A stretch of 64,000 nt of DNA, taken from NCBI GenBank assembly GCA_965207565.1, contig CBDBMQ010000033.1, positions 1 through 64,000 on the forward strand, given 5' to 3'. The DNA comes from Bin80 sp965207565 (GTDB lineage: Bacteria; Bacteroidota; Rhodothermia; Rhodothermales; Bin80). The notes under the pieces are model-generated. The model was given only the letters and a program-made list of their open reading frames with translations. It had not been told where the DNA came from and ran no database searches. Shown here in pieces: positions 1 to 8,747 of the stretch. A program made the translations under genes and the position numbers. The stretch's first letter is position 1. The number at the start of each line of letters is the position of its first letter.

Positions 1-1811
1 GTGGTCAACAGATACCATTCAATCCGCGTTGCATTTTCCGGCGGATTGAGTTCACGCAGATGAATTCCCCAGACCTCCATGGGGCTTGCGTACGGTCCCT
101 GGTCGGAGGTAGAGTCACGTTGCAATACCGCAAACTCCATCCGGGCATTTCGTGCCGGACGACCTTTATGAGTGACCCGCCCCGACTTCATCCGACGACT
201 CAACTGCTCCACCGACAACTCCATCACATCCGCAGGCGACCCCTTTCGCATCGCCTTAAATAATCGCCCCTCGTCTGTATTCAGCTTCCGGTCGTGCTTG
301 GCCCGAACCAATAGATGCGTCCGCTTCAGCGTCCGATGCGCAGACAAAATCTCGAACGCATCCGCTTCCCGATCCATCACACAAACCACCTTGGTCTTGC
401 GTGGCAGCGTCTCGGCTGCCTCGTCAATGTCAGACAGACCGTGTAGCCAACTTTGGGTTTTTGGGTTCTCTGTCCCATAGGCACATCGCAACACCCCCAA
501 CGGTAACCCCTCGTCATTCAGGGCGATCGTTGCATGCAGACACACCCCGCGGGCTTTCGCAGAGGTCTGGTTCTGTCCAATGATATCCAGTCCCTCGGTG
601 TCCGAACGCGTACTGTATGAGATCTTGGTTCCGTCCTGAACACACAAAACCGTCTCCTGGGTTCGCATTCGCTCAATCGTCCGCTGGCGATGCGGGAACA
701 GAATCTGTGCCGGGGTGATCCCACGTTCGTCGGCCCTCTCCCAAAAACGCCAGTAGGCCCGAACGTCCTTGATATTGCGCTCGGGGGTTGTGGTGACAGG
801 ATTGCCCATCGTCTTTGCCGCTAACTCCGCGTTTTTTACCAAACGCACATTGAGACGCCGATCCCCGAGATCCGCACCACCAAACTCCTGTTCCGCCCAC
901 CGATCGCTGTCCAGACCTGCGCCCACCTCCAGCCGAGGGCGCAATTCCACATACGGCACGGCCAAGTGCGTGCGCCAGTTTGGATCCAGTTCATAGGCAA
1001 ATACTTTTTTCTGCGGGCGCGTGCGTGTCTTCGAGGGTGCATGGCGGCCCCGCCCCTGCGTGAGTCCCAAATATCGGAATCCCGCCGCTCGAAAACAAGT
1101 CCCCTCCTGATCGGGTCCCACAAAGGTCTCTACCACATAGGGGGAATACCCATACGTTGCCATAAAATCGGAGGGCAAGCGCCGCAGCACTCGTCCCAAC
1201 GCGTGGCTCGCCAGGTTCTTGCAGAACACGTCTGGTCGAATCAGAAAACGACTCAGGTTCACCACACGGTTCAAATTCTCCGCGCGCTTTGGATGATCCC
1301 ACGCCATCCATTGATCCCGAGCCTTGAGATACAACGCCGCAGCAGAAAAACCGACCACACCCAGTTCGCCATGCGAACTCCGAATCAGGTAGCGCTGCTG
1401 CGCGCCCGCAAAGGTGGTGCTCCCCTGTGGATGCTCCGCATCCAGAAGTGTATTCCAGATCGCTCGATCCCCCGAATCGGTGACCAAAATAATCTCCAAA
1501 TCCTTGATCTCACGGACATCCGTGGGGACATCCAACGCCTTCGGAACCGGTTCATCCAATAGACGGGGACCGCGGACAAACGACGCGGTTTGTGGCTTCG
1601 GTAGAGAAAAGTGCCCCTCCGATTCCAGTAACACTAATGCCTTCATGCAACCCGAAAGCCGATGGCCTCCCTGAGCATTCACGAAATTGAACTGCGCACA
1701 CACAATGCGCCCCAAAGCTCGACGACTCTTGTCTTGATGTGACGCCACCGTTGTCGACAATGCCGGAAGAGCATTACGCAGTACTGTAAGTATCGCGGAT
1801 TGTGCTTGCAT
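1..1811 (-). CDS. Transposase, DruA-like (DUF4338) domain fused to Tn5/IS4-type DDE domain, partial
   Basis: One open frame runs from an ATG at 1811 off the left edge of the window, giving about 603 visible residues with no stop. The N-terminal part (about residues 25-270) has DUF4338/DruA features: the NAQGG..LSGCMKAL segment, then SRFLIRPDVFCKNLASHALG, then the YGYSP..VETFV and EGTCFRAAGFRYLG segments. After a basic linker comes a Tn5-like transposase: EFGGADLGDRRL, a first acidic segment CVQDGTKISY..EGLDIIGQN, and DREADAFEIL plus VRAKHDRKL further on. The visible end, EWYLLTT, matches the usual position just before the catalytic glutamate helix, so the last part lies outside the window. 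It catalyses movement of its own element. The fusion is seen directly; family assignment is from remembered motifs. There is no sign of frameshift in the visible part. Confidence 0.85.
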   Translation of the reverse strand, partial: MQAQSAILTVLRNALPALSTTVASHQDKSRRALGRIVCAQFNFVNAQGGHRLSGCMKALVLLESEGHFSLPKPQTASFVRGPRLLDEPVPKALDVPTDVREIKDLEIILVTDSGDRAIWNTLLDAEHPQGSTTFAGAQQRYLIRSSHGELGVVGFSAAALYLKARDQWMAWDHPKRAENLNRVVNLSRFLIRPDVFCKNLASHALGRVLRRLPSDFMATYGYSPYVVETFVGPDQEGTCFRAAGFRYLGLTQGRGRHAPSKTRTRPQKKVFAYELDPNWRTHLAVPYVELRPRLEVGAGLDSDRWAEQEFGGADLGDRRLNVRLVKNAELAAKTMGNPVTTTPERNIKDVRAYWRFWERADERGITPAQILFPHRQRTIERMRTQETVLCVQDGTKISYSTRSDTEGLDIIGQNQTSAKARGVCLHATIALNDEGLPLGVLRCAYGTENPKTQSWLHGLSDIDEAAETLPRKTKVVCVMDREADAFEILSAHRTLKRTHLLVRAKHDRKLNTDEGRLFKAMRKGSPADVMELSVEQLSRRMKSGRVTHKGRPARNARMEFAVLQRDSTSDQGPYASPMEVWGIHLRELNPPENATRIEWYLLT

Positions 1812-1853
1812 ATTGCTAAACTAAGCAATAGGAAAGCCATTGTCAAGTCCCTC

Positions 1854-1910
1854 CTAAACGTACAGAGCAGACCTAGCAACCGCTTTCGCTGCAGCGTGAG
1901 CGATGAGTGC
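1854..1910 (-). pseudogene. Detached 3' tail of the interrupted small membrane-protein gene
   Basis: Reading leftwards from the left copy of the 24-bp direct repeat, the frame continues as ALIAHAAAKAVARSALYV and stops at 1854. If the insertion sequence at 1935-3902 and one repeat copy are removed, this tail joins in frame to the gene whose main body is at 3904-4245, giving a protein of about 130 residues. The joining frame is checked by position; whether this tail was really translated before insertion is inference. Confidence 0.5.
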
Positions 1911-1932
1911 GGCGTACGGGTACGGCGAGTTA
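1909..1932. repeat. Left copy of 24-bp direct repeat flanking the ISNCY element
   Basis: A 24-bp sequence beginning GCGGCGTACGGGTA matches 3908-3931 in the same orientation at 22 of 24 positions. The copies lie just outside the element's inverted repeats, as long target-site duplications do in the IS1202-type members of the ISNCY group. The two mismatches mean an old insertion or a pre-existing repeat. Confidence 0.65.
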
Positions 1933-1934
1933 CC

Positions 1935-1953
1935 TAGTGCTTGGCAGGAAATA
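1935..1953 (+). repeat. Left terminal inverted repeat of the ISNCY element
   Basis: 19 bp, TAGTGCTTGGCAGGAAATA, perfectly complementary to 3884-3902. Confidence 0.85.
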
Positions 1954-2175
1954 CAAAAATTGCCTAAAAATCTTTGATTCAAAGTCTCTGGAGTGGTTTT
2001 TGAGGATTGTCTCTGGAGCGAGTTTTTTTGATTTTGGCATTTTCTATGGGAATTGGGTAGTTTGCAGGCGTTCTGGGCGCCTAAACCAGAAATCTTCGCG
2101 TCCCATTGGGGGGGCAAAAGCTTAACCCTGTTTGGACTTCGGCGTTGAATTCTTCGAACTATTTCTCTTTTTGTC

Positions 2176-3666
2176 ATGCGTACGGTTTTTCAAACTCAGA
2201 TGATGATTGGCACGGTTCCCATTGAGGAGATTGAACTGGACCTCAAGAGTCGGGACGATGTGATCGCCTATTTGTATGGTCTCCAGCAGATCTTCAAGGA
2301 TCCTCGGACCCGTAAAAAGCTGTTTGCTCATCTGGACTCCGGCTACAATCCTATGGTCCGCAAGGATCGTGGACGTCCGGGAATGGACTTGTGGCGGGTC
2401 TTGGTATTAGCGGGATTGCGGCAAGCGATCCACTGTGATTATGATCGTCTGGCCCTGTTGGCCAATGGATTGAAGGTGCTTCGCCAGATGATGGGACACA
2501 GCGATGAGGATGACACGCAGTACAACCGTCAGACGATCCAGGATAATGTGTCGGCCCTGTCGCCGGAGCTTCTTGAGCAGATCAATCAATTGGTGGTGAA
2601 CAAGGGGCACGAGGCTGTGGGACACACCGAAGGGGATCTATTGAAGACACGAGGAGACTCCAAAGTCGTCAAAACAAATGTAGAATTTCCCACGGACGTG
2701 CGTCTGCTGTGGGATACGATTCGGTGTTTGCTCCGCGAGTGTGTCCGGGTATCGGAGCAGTTGAGGCTTCGGGGCTGGCGGCAGCATGCCTATCTTCAGA
2801 GAAAGACGTACGAACTATTTCAGTCTATTCGCACGGCTCGGCAGCACAAATCCAACCACAAGGGAGTGGAGGCATATCTGGAGTACTGTCGAAAGATCCA
2901 GGAGAAAGCGGAACAACTGCTTCATGAGTTGGACGCACTTCTTTCTGCGTCCATGGATCCGAACAACGTGGGACAACCTTCCGAATTGGATCCAAAACAG
3001 CTGAGTCAACTGCGGAAATCAAAGGCGCGAATCGTGGAATTGGTCGCCTATGTGGTGAAATTTACGGATCAAATTGATCGTCGCATTCTGCGAGGAGAAA
3101 CGATTCCCCCGCAGGAGAAGGTGTTGTCTATTTTCAAACCGCATACGCGTTGGATCAAGAAAGGGAAGTCTGGCGTGGTATGCGAGTTAGGGGTTCCGGT
3201 TGCGATGATTGAGGATGAGCATCAATTTGTGCTGGGGTACGAAATTATCTGGACGGGGACGGATAAGGATGTGGCTGTATCCTTGATTAAGTCGGTGCAG
3301 GCGATCTATCCAGACGCTCGGAGTTGCTCCTTGGATCGGGGCTTTTACAGTCCTGCAACGTTTGACGAGTTGGATCAGTTGTTAGAGGTCAACGCAACGC
3401 TGAAGAAGGGGCGTTGCACGAAAGAGGAGCAGCAACGTCAGGCAACGGACTCGTTCAAGCAAGGACGGAAAGGACATTCGGCGGTGGAATCTGCGCTGAA
3501 CAATTTAGACCAACGCGGATGGGATGTGGTGCGTGAAGTGAGTCCAGAGAGCTTTGCGCGGGTGGTCGGTACCGCCGTACTGGCGGCCAATCTCCACCGG
3601 TTAGGACGTCTGGTTCGCAACCAAGAACAGGAACGTGCCAGACGCCGCCGACGGCGTGCAGCATAG
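2176..3666 (+). CDS. ISNCY-family transposase
   Basis: This 496-residue protein has the order typical of ISNCY transposases: an N-terminal segment YNPMVRKDRGRPGMDLWRVLVL (about 57-78), RQMMGHSDEDDTQY (104-116), a first acidic region around GDSKVVKTNVEFPTD (160-174), the second conserved aspartate in SLDRGFYS (D387) and a glutamate in GHSAVESALNNLDQRGWD (E438). The C-terminus is strongly basic (RARRRRRRAA). It would cut and join its own ends, the 19-bp inverted repeats at 1935 and 3902. The ATG at 2176 gives the expected length. Catalytic residues are assigned from the family pattern, not tested. Confidence 0.85.
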   Translation: MRTVFQTQMMIGTVPIEEIELDLKSRDDVIAYLYGLQQIFKDPRTRKKLFAHLDSGYNPMVRKDRGRPGMDLWRVLVLAGLRQAIHCDYDRLALLANGLKVLRQMMGHSDEDDTQYNRQTIQDNVSALSPELLEQINQLVVNKGHEAVGHTEGDLLKTRGDSKVVKTNVEFPTDVRLLWDTIRCLLRECVRVSEQLRLRGWRQHAYLQRKTYELFQSIRTARQHKSNHKGVEAYLEYCRKIQEKAEQLLHELDALLSASMDPNNVGQPSELDPKQLSQLRKSKARIVELVAYVVKFTDQIDRRILRGETIPPQEKVLSIFKPHTRWIKKGKSGVVCELGVPVAMIEDEHQFVLGYEIIWTGTDKDVAVSLIKSVQAIYPDARSCSLDRGFYSPATFDELDQLLEVNATLKKGRCTKEEQQRQATDSFKQGRKGHSAVESALNNLDQRGWDVVREVSPESFARVVGTAVLAANLHRLGRLVRNQEQERARRRRRRAA

Positions 3667-3883
3667 AAGGCCTCTGAAATCGCGTTAAAACACGACCGCG
3701 CGTTCGGCGCGGATGGCAGAGCTACGTTCGGACCGCACGAAATCTACTGGTTTAGCGTTGGAACACGACCAAAACAGACACGGAACGGACCGAATGGATA
3801 CGGTGCTTCCAATGTTTGTCATATGGCAGAAAAAAATGAGCAAATATTCTTAATTTCTGCTGAATCAAAATCCGAAAAACAGC

Positions 3884-3902
3884 TATTTCCTGCCAAGCAC
3901 TA
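3884..3902 (-). repeat. Right terminal inverted repeat of the ISNCY element
   Basis: Complement of the 19-bp repeat at 1935-1953, with no mismatch. Confidence 0.85.
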
Positions 3903-3903
3903 C

Positions 3904-4245
3904 CTAGGCGGCGTACGGGTATGTCGAGTTATTTGTTAGGGTAAAGTACAAAATAAGAAGAACCGCTGCAGCTACATAACCTATGACCAACCCATAAATC
4001 GCGATCTTGCCCTGCCTTTTTTTCGCGGTTTCACTATACGCATGTCGAAATATATCCCGTTCGTCCATTTCCAAATCTGCGATCAAATGGACACTAGGTT
4101 GGGGGGGATTCAGATATGCAATCAATAGCCCTATTGGTCCAAAGAAGAATCCGAATGCGAACCATTTCCCCATTGATGCTAAATCTGCTTCCTGCTTAGC
4201 ATCCTGCAAAATATCTTGGATTCGATCTTTCTTTTGTTCGTCCAT
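3904..4245 (-). CDS. Small two-helix membrane protein, 3' end displaced by the ISNCY insertion
   Basis: The 113-residue protein begins with a charged stretch (MDEQKKDRIQDILQDAKQEA), then a glycine/phenylalanine-rich hydrophobic segment (about 27-45, WFAFGFFFGPIGLLIAYL), a soluble middle, and a second hydrophobic helix (about 81-104). The present stop codon TAG lies at the junction with the insertion sequence, right after YPYAA; the original frame probably continued in the sequence now at 1854-1910. The next gene upstream (4273-4701) also encodes a membrane protein and lies 27 bp away, so the two are probably co-transcribed. Function not recognised. Base composition is more A+T-rich than the core genes, which fits horizontal acquisition. 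Confidence 0.6.
   Translation of the reverse strand: MDEQKKDRIQDILQDAKQEADLASMGKWFAFGFFFGPIGLLIAYLNPPQPSVHLIADLEMDERDIFRHAYSETAKKRQGKIAIYGLVIGYVAAAVLLILYFTLTNNSTYPYAA
3908..3931. repeat. Right copy of 24-bp direct repeat flanking the ISNCY element
   Basis: Matches 1909-1932 at 22 of 24 positions in direct orientation; probable target-site duplication. Confidence 0.65.
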
Positions 4246-4272
4246 TTGTGCGCGCGTTTGATGGGATATGGG

Positions 4273-4701
4273 TTACGCCATATCCTTTTCTTGCTCACTA
4301 AAGCTTATGCGCTTAAAGAATGAGCCTTTTTGTGGGGGGTTAACGGTACGGCGAAACAACCAATGTATAATCGGTATGAAAATGGAAAAAGTGAACATAT
4401 AATTACCCCACGCTACATATGCAATCGAAAGACGTAGTAGATCCAATCCAATTCCAAAGGTCAAAAGAGATATGGCGATAGTCAACATGAAAAACCATGC
4501 CGGACTAAAATATTCAGTCTTTTTCGCGACCGGGAAATACATGAAAATTGCGATGACCAAAACTATCGAAACCAATCCGCCCCATAGCAAGTCCATCGCA
4601 CTATGAGCCCCGTCAAATGCTCGCCAGTAGCTATGAAAGGGGATTAGAGTGTACCCAATCGCAAGAATAGCTATTCCTACAAATTTGTTTGGTCTCTTCA
4701 T
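4273..4701 (-). CDS. Hypothetical membrane protein, about four helices
   Basis: The 142-residue protein has four hydrophobic stretches: about 7-24 (VGIAILAIGYTLIPF), 36-56 (DLLWGGLVSIVLVIAIFMYF), 68-90 (AWFFMLTIAISLLTFGIGLDLL) and 96-116 (AWGNYMFTFSIFIPIIHWLF), then a positively charged cytoplasmic tail. No family was recognised. It is followed 27 bp later by another small membrane-protein gene on the same strand. Together with the DUF4268 gene on the other side they form an A+T-rich accessory patch between insertion sequences and the core genome. A role in defence or phage resistance is possible from context only. Confidence 0.55.
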   Translation of the reverse strand: MKRPNKFVGIAILAIGYTLIPFHSYWRAFDGAHSAMDLLWGGLVSIVLVIAIFMYFPVAKKTEYFSPAWFFMLTIAISLLTFGIGLDLLRLSIAYVAWGNYMFTFSIFIPIIHWLFRRTVNPPQKGSFFKRISFSEQEKDMA

Positions 4702-4722
4702 TTTGAACTATGTGTGTATGAT

Positions 4723-4760
4723 ATTCCCAATCAAGATACGATTTTGATGGGATTGGGAAT
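4723..4760. repeat. Nested inverted repeat upstream of the membrane-protein pair
   Basis: ATTCCCAATC at 4723-4732 and GATTGGGAAT at 4751-4760 form a perfect 10-bp stem. Inside it ATCAA and TTGAT can form a second short stem. It lies 22 bp upstream of the start codon at 4701, so it may be an operator or a transcribed leader hairpin. There is no T-run that would make it a terminator. Confidence 0.45.
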
Positions 4761-5186
4761 GATGGCGATTCTGCGAAAGCAAATGATATATGCGGGGGGC
4801 ATGGGTATCTGCGTTGAATGCAACGTAATAGGGGTTATGTTTCGCAATTCCCTGGTTCCGGATCGATTTCCCCCCGGATCGCAGGGAAACACATATATCT
4901 GGTCAATCTGACCCGCCTAATTCTTTGCTGATCGATGTAGGATGCGGTCAACCGGAATTTAGAGCAAATGATCGCGCGCGGTTGCCCCGACGCGAAATAC
5001 GGCAATTTTGGGTGCCTATTTCTATCTTGAAATTAAGTTCCTATGAACTCCATTAGCACGACTATTTATCTCACATGGTATATATCGAACGTTGTGAGGG
5101 CCCCGGCGTAGTTATCTCGGCTCTGCAAATATTCACGAGGCAGAGGTAATCTTCGATTCAGAACATTATACAGGAGACCAAACAAC
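4761..5186. other. Intergenic region between divergent accessory genes
   Basis: No convincing gene. A short imperfect hairpin built on TTCCCTG and CAGGGAA lies near 4847-4890. The last 20 bp hold a clear AGGAGA ribosome binding site for the gene starting at 5187. Promoters for both the leftward membrane-protein pair and the rightward DUF4268 gene must lie here or in the hairpin just to the left. Confidence 0.5.
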
Positions 5187-6119
5187 ATGACAAAATTAGC
5201 AACCCTCGAAAGCATACCCGTCAGGAAAATCTGGAAGAACGAAGCCAAAGACTTCACTCCGTGGTTAGCTGAAGCTGAAAACGCAAGTTTACTGTTCGAA
5301 GAGATTGGTATCACTGCTGAAAACATAAAAACCGAAGAAGGCGCAGGTCGGTATTTCGTCGACATTACGGCTGAGGAAAGTCAGACCAAAAAGAATATTG
5401 TTGTTGAAAACCAACTGGAACGAACTGACCATGATCACTTGGGAAAACTCCTAACCTACGCTTCAAGCTTTGACGCATGTATCATCATTTGGGTGGTCAG
5501 AGACATCACGGAAGAGCATCAGAAGGCAATTGAATGGTTTAATGACCACATGGACGATGAGATTGCCTTTTTTCTTGTAAAGGTAGAGGTCTATCGCATT
5601 GGAGATTCAGAGCCCGCTCCGAAGTTCAATGTGGTCGTGGAGCCCAACTCATGGTCCAAAATTGTAAAGAGACCTGAAACATCTAAACATGATACCGCCA
5701 CGAAACTAAATCATCAGCGATTTTGGGAGGGTCTCAAAGAGTTCGCTGCCAATTTAGATACAAATTTGAGCATTAGCCGCAAACCAAGACCGCAAGCTTG
5801 GTATGACATTTCCGTTGGAAGCAGCGATGCGCATATTTCTTTATCCTTGAATACCATAAAAAACCAAATCTGCACGGATATTTATATCCGTGATAATCAA
5901 GAGCTGTACAAGCGTCTCTTGCAGAAGAAAGAACTATTTGAAAAGACCGTGAACGATGAAATTGAATGGCTTCCCCTTGAAAACAAACAGGCATCAAGGA
6001 TTCGATGTATGCTGCCCGGCGACCCTCATGATGAAAGCCTTCAAGAAAAGTATTATGACTGGATACTAAAACGGTCAAACGAGTTTGTGGATGCGTTTAA
6101 GAAGAGTACACGAGGTTAA
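5187..6119 (+). CDS. DUF4268-type protein with PD-(D/E)XK nuclease-like N-terminus
   Basis: The 310-residue protein has an N-terminal half resembling restriction-endonuclease-like folds: FVDITAEES...KNIVVENQLERTDHDHLGKLLTYASSFDACIIIWVV (about 54-110), in which the aspartate, then VENQ, then DHDHLGKL match the arrangement seen in proteins that carry a C-terminal DUF4268 domain. The C-terminal half (about 165-305, RFWEGLKEFAANLDTNLSI...EWLPLENKQASRI) fits DUF4268. Such proteins are usually stand-alone and many lie in defence or mobile regions; here it sits beside insertion sequences. The start is supported by AGGAGA about 12 bp upstream, a strong site rarely seen among the core genes of this window, which suggests transfer from elsewhere. 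Nuclease activity is inferred. Confidence 0.7.
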   Translation: MTKLATLESIPVRKIWKNEAKDFTPWLAEAENASLLFEEIGITAENIKTEEGAGRYFVDITAEESQTKKNIVVENQLERTDHDHLGKLLTYASSFDACIIIWVVRDITEEHQKAIEWFNDHMDDEIAFFLVKVEVYRIGDSEPAPKFNVVVEPNSWSKIVKRPETSKHDTATKLNHQRFWEGLKEFAANLDTNLSISRKPRPQAWYDISVGSSDAHISLSLNTIKNQICTDIYIRDNQELYKRLLQKKELFEKTVNDEIEWLPLENKQASRIRCMLPGDPHDESLQEKYYDWILKRSNEFVDAFKKSTRG

Positions 6120-6248
6120 TCTCGAAAGAACATTTCGGAAACGATTCAACCCCTGTAGCTCCCGAAACCAGAACTATATCTCTGGTAGACCAAGTAGCTC
6201 TGACGATGCTGTTACCGCACGGGGCCAAGCCCCCTGCAAGTTCAGGGA

Positions 6249-8747
6249 TTAGCTGGAGGGTCTACGATCTTCCTGCACCTGGATCAGTGCCGGCAAAAAG
6301 AGTAGCGCAGCCAAGAGTGTCGCCCCAATCCCTGTAATCGCAAGAGCCCCGATCGTGTTCAAACCCGGATGAAAACTCAGGAGAAGTCCCCCAAATCCCA
6401 CCATCGTCGTCACTGCCCCCATCGTAACATGCTCCCCCGTCGAGCGCAATGTGCGCCAAAGCGTCCCCGCCCCCTCCTCTCGATATCGATGGACTAAATG
6501 AGCCCCCGCATCGTTACCAATCCCAATAATTGCCGGAATCACGAACAGATTGTAGAAATTGAGCCGCATACCAAATAGCTGCATAAACAAAATCATCCAG
6601 ATCACGCCAACAACCAGAGGCATCATTGCCAAGAGTGCCCACCGAAACTGACCAAAATTGATCCACATCAGCAACATCACGATAATCAGCGTCGCCAGCA
6701 CCATGTACGGGCTCTCCTGCCGCATCAGACGCAGAACATCGGCGGCAACAATGGATGGAGATCCTGCGTGATACGTTTTCCCGTCTGCAATCGTGATGTT
6801 TGCTACATCTTCAGCAAACGCCATGGACTTGCGTCCATCTGAGAGCCCCACTCCTGGTAGAATCGTGATATAGCCCCCTAACTCCCCCGTCTTGGACATG
6901 AAGCGCTCACTCAAGAGCTCCGGTACATCCTCCACCGCAAGCGGCGTTCGTGTCTGCGCAGCCCTTCGAATGCGTTCCAGGTCGGCATCGGTGGCCAGAA
7001 CCGGATCTGTCAGCAGTGAATCCCGGATGTAAGCAATCTGGGCAATCCTAGCGGTTTGTTTTTCCGGTTCCAGTGGAAACCGGTCCTGAAGCGTTTCCAC
7101 ACCCCGGATGGTTGTTCGAAAACTGTCTGCATCAATGACATGCAATACGGTATCCCTCTCCATTCTGGCCCGCAACGCGTCCGCAACCGCAGGCGCCTCT
7201 GCTGGATTATCCACCACAATGTATGCAGGGTTCCTGCGATTAAAATCGCTGTATGCGGCCGCCACTTTCGAATTGACCGCAATCCAATCCTCATACTCCG
7301 GCTCCAAAACAGAAAACCGATATTCAAACTCGACGCCCGGTGCCATGAACAAAGCTATGATCGTAACCAAAGCACACCCCGCCAAAAGCCCACGAGCTCC
7401 AACCAAAGGTCCACGTACTACCGCTTTTACCGGATGACTCCGCTCAAAATGCAATACTCCCCAGCGCTCACACAATACCAACAGTGCCGGCAGTACATGA
7501 AGAGTGGAAATCAATGCAACCAACACACCGGTCCCCGCCAAGAACCCAAACTCGCTGAACCCTTTAAAGTCTGCTGCCATCAACACATACATCGCAGCAG
7601 CGGTGGTAAGTGCCCCCACCGCAATCGCCTGCCCGGTACTCATGAATGTGTTCTCCGCGGCATCCTCCACACTGTGACCCGCCCCCCGCTCCTCTATATA
7701 ACGTGCATAAAAATGAATTCCATAGTCAATCCCCAACCCAAAAAGAACCAGTCCAAGTGTTGAGCTGAACAGATTCAGGGTCTCATAAGCCAAAAACCCT
7801 ATCGCCGCCGTCCAGACTAAACTCATCAGAAGAGGAACTCCAATCAGCAATGCCGTCACCGGTGCACGCGCGAGCTCGGACCAGACCGACTTTCTTCCCC
7901 GCAGCTGTATTGCCTTGGCGAAGAAGTAAGCCATCAGAACCAGAAGTACCGCGAAAGCCCCTGCACCAAAAGAACCGATAACATCGTCCGTAATGGCCCG
8001 CACCTCGATCCGCTGTCTCCATAGTCGACCAGCAAGATGGGTCTGCATCTCTGTGTGGTACGCAGAAGGACCCACCTGCTGGATCACGTTGCGAAGGCGA
8101 CCGTAAACAGCTTCGATGTAGTCCACATTGGAAGAAGAGCCCGGGACAAAGAAGCGAACGACCAGAATCGTGCTGTCTGCGCTCACCCGATACTCTGGCC
8201 CTACAATCTGATCAAAGACCTCTTCCAGAGACTCAACCTCCGTGTCCTCCTCTTCCTCCTCCTCATCCAAGCTGAAAAAGAACGGATTCGCCGCAAGCTT
8301 GGCTTCTATGACCTGATCCTCCAACCACGTTGTAAGTGTACTTAATTCCTCATCCGTCGCGAAATACAACCCATTATCCGCCATAAATTCCGTATCCCTC
8401 CTAAGCTCTTCCCTCAAAAACAGTGGCTCGTCTGTTATCGAATCCCGCAGTGCCATTGCCTGGGGAACCAGGGCTTCCGCAAACGCCAGATTGGCGGTAA
8501 ATGAAGGGCTTTCAATTGCCAGATCTACCGAGACTTCCCCTGCACCTATCGTATCCCTGATCTTTTCAAGAGACGCAACACTGGGATAGGACTCTGGGAT
8601 CAGATTGGCAAAATCCGGGTCGATCGTCAGCCGCCCTGCAAGTAGCACGCTGCCGATCGATATCAAAAGAGCCGTCACCAGCACGAGACCGGGATACCGT
8701 ACCACAATACGGATCCATCCGCGTAACCGGGCAAAGAGGATCGTCAT
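6249..8747 (-). CDS. RND/MMPL-family exporter
   Basis: The 832-residue protein is an inner-membrane transporter of the RND superfamily (MMPL/COG1033 type). It has two repeats, each with one N-terminal helix (about 15-35 and 448-466), a large periplasmic loop and five clustered helices (about 256-420 and 680-820). Conserved turns GLGIDYGIHFYARY (about 338-351) and GIGNDAGAHLVHRYREEG in the second half are the usual proton-relay region. The start codon overlaps the stop of the DUF3047 gene by ATGA, so the two are translationally coupled. With the flippase-like protein further upstream it suggests an envelope-lipid or polyketide-type export cluster; substrate unknown. Confidence 0.85.
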   Translation of the reverse strand: MTILFARLRGWIRIVVRYPGLVLVTALLISIGSVLLAGRLTIDPDFANLIPESYPSVASLEKIRDTIGAGEVSVDLAIESPSFTANLAFAEALVPQAMALRDSITDEPLFLREELRRDTEFMADNGLYFATDEELSTLTTWLEDQVIEAKLAANPFFFSLDEEEEEEDTEVESLEEVFDQIVGPEYRVSADSTILVVRFFVPGSSSNVDYIEAVYGRLRNVIQQVGPSAYHTEMQTHLAGRLWRQRIEVRAITDDVIGSFGAGAFAVLLVLMAYFFAKAIQLRGRKSVWSELARAPVTALLIGVPLLMSLVWTAAIGFLAYETLNLFSSTLGLVLFGLGIDYGIHFYARYIEERGAGHSVEDAAENTFMSTGQAIAVGALTTAAAMYVLMAADFKGFSEFGFLAGTGVLVALISTLHVLPALLVLCERWGVLHFERSHPVKAVVRGPLVGARGLLAGCALVTIIALFMAPGVEFEYRFSVLEPEYEDWIAVNSKVAAAYSDFNRRNPAYIVVDNPAEAPAVADALRARMERDTVLHVIDADSFRTTIRGVETLQDRFPLEPEKQTARIAQIAYIRDSLLTDPVLATDADLERIRRAAQTRTPLAVEDVPELLSERFMSKTGELGGYITILPGVGLSDGRKSMAFAEDVANITIADGKTYHAGSPSIVAADVLRLMRQESPYMVLATLIIVMLLMWINFGQFRWALLAMMPLVVGVIWMILFMQLFGMRLNFYNLFVIPAIIGIGNDAGAHLVHRYREEGAGTLWRTLRSTGEHVTMGAVTTMVGFGGLLLSFHPGLNTIGALAITGIGATLLAALLFLPALIQVQEDRRPSS

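Larger units (their letters stand above)
1935..3902 (+). mobile_element. ISNCY (IS1202-like) insertion sequence, complete
   Basis: The element of 1968 bp is bounded by perfect 19-bp inverted repeats, TAGTGCTTGGCAGGAAATA at 1935-1953 and its complement at 3884-3902. It holds one transposase gene (2176-3666), about 240 bp of left and 220 bp of right non-coding sequence, and is flanked by near-identical 24-bp direct repeats. It splits the 3' end of a small membrane-protein gene. Intact ends and an intact transposase suggest it could still be active. Confidence 0.85.

Noticed and set aside
1861..3945. An integron attC-like site around the flanks of the ISNCY element (TAACAAATAAC to GGTTGCTAGG on the minus strand)
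   Set aside because: The end motifs only partly match R'' and R' consensus, the internal pairing is poor, and no integrase or other cassette-like site is in the window.
4714..4911. A 65-codon plus-strand gene
   Set aside because: It runs through the nested palindrome and two repeats and resembles no protein family.
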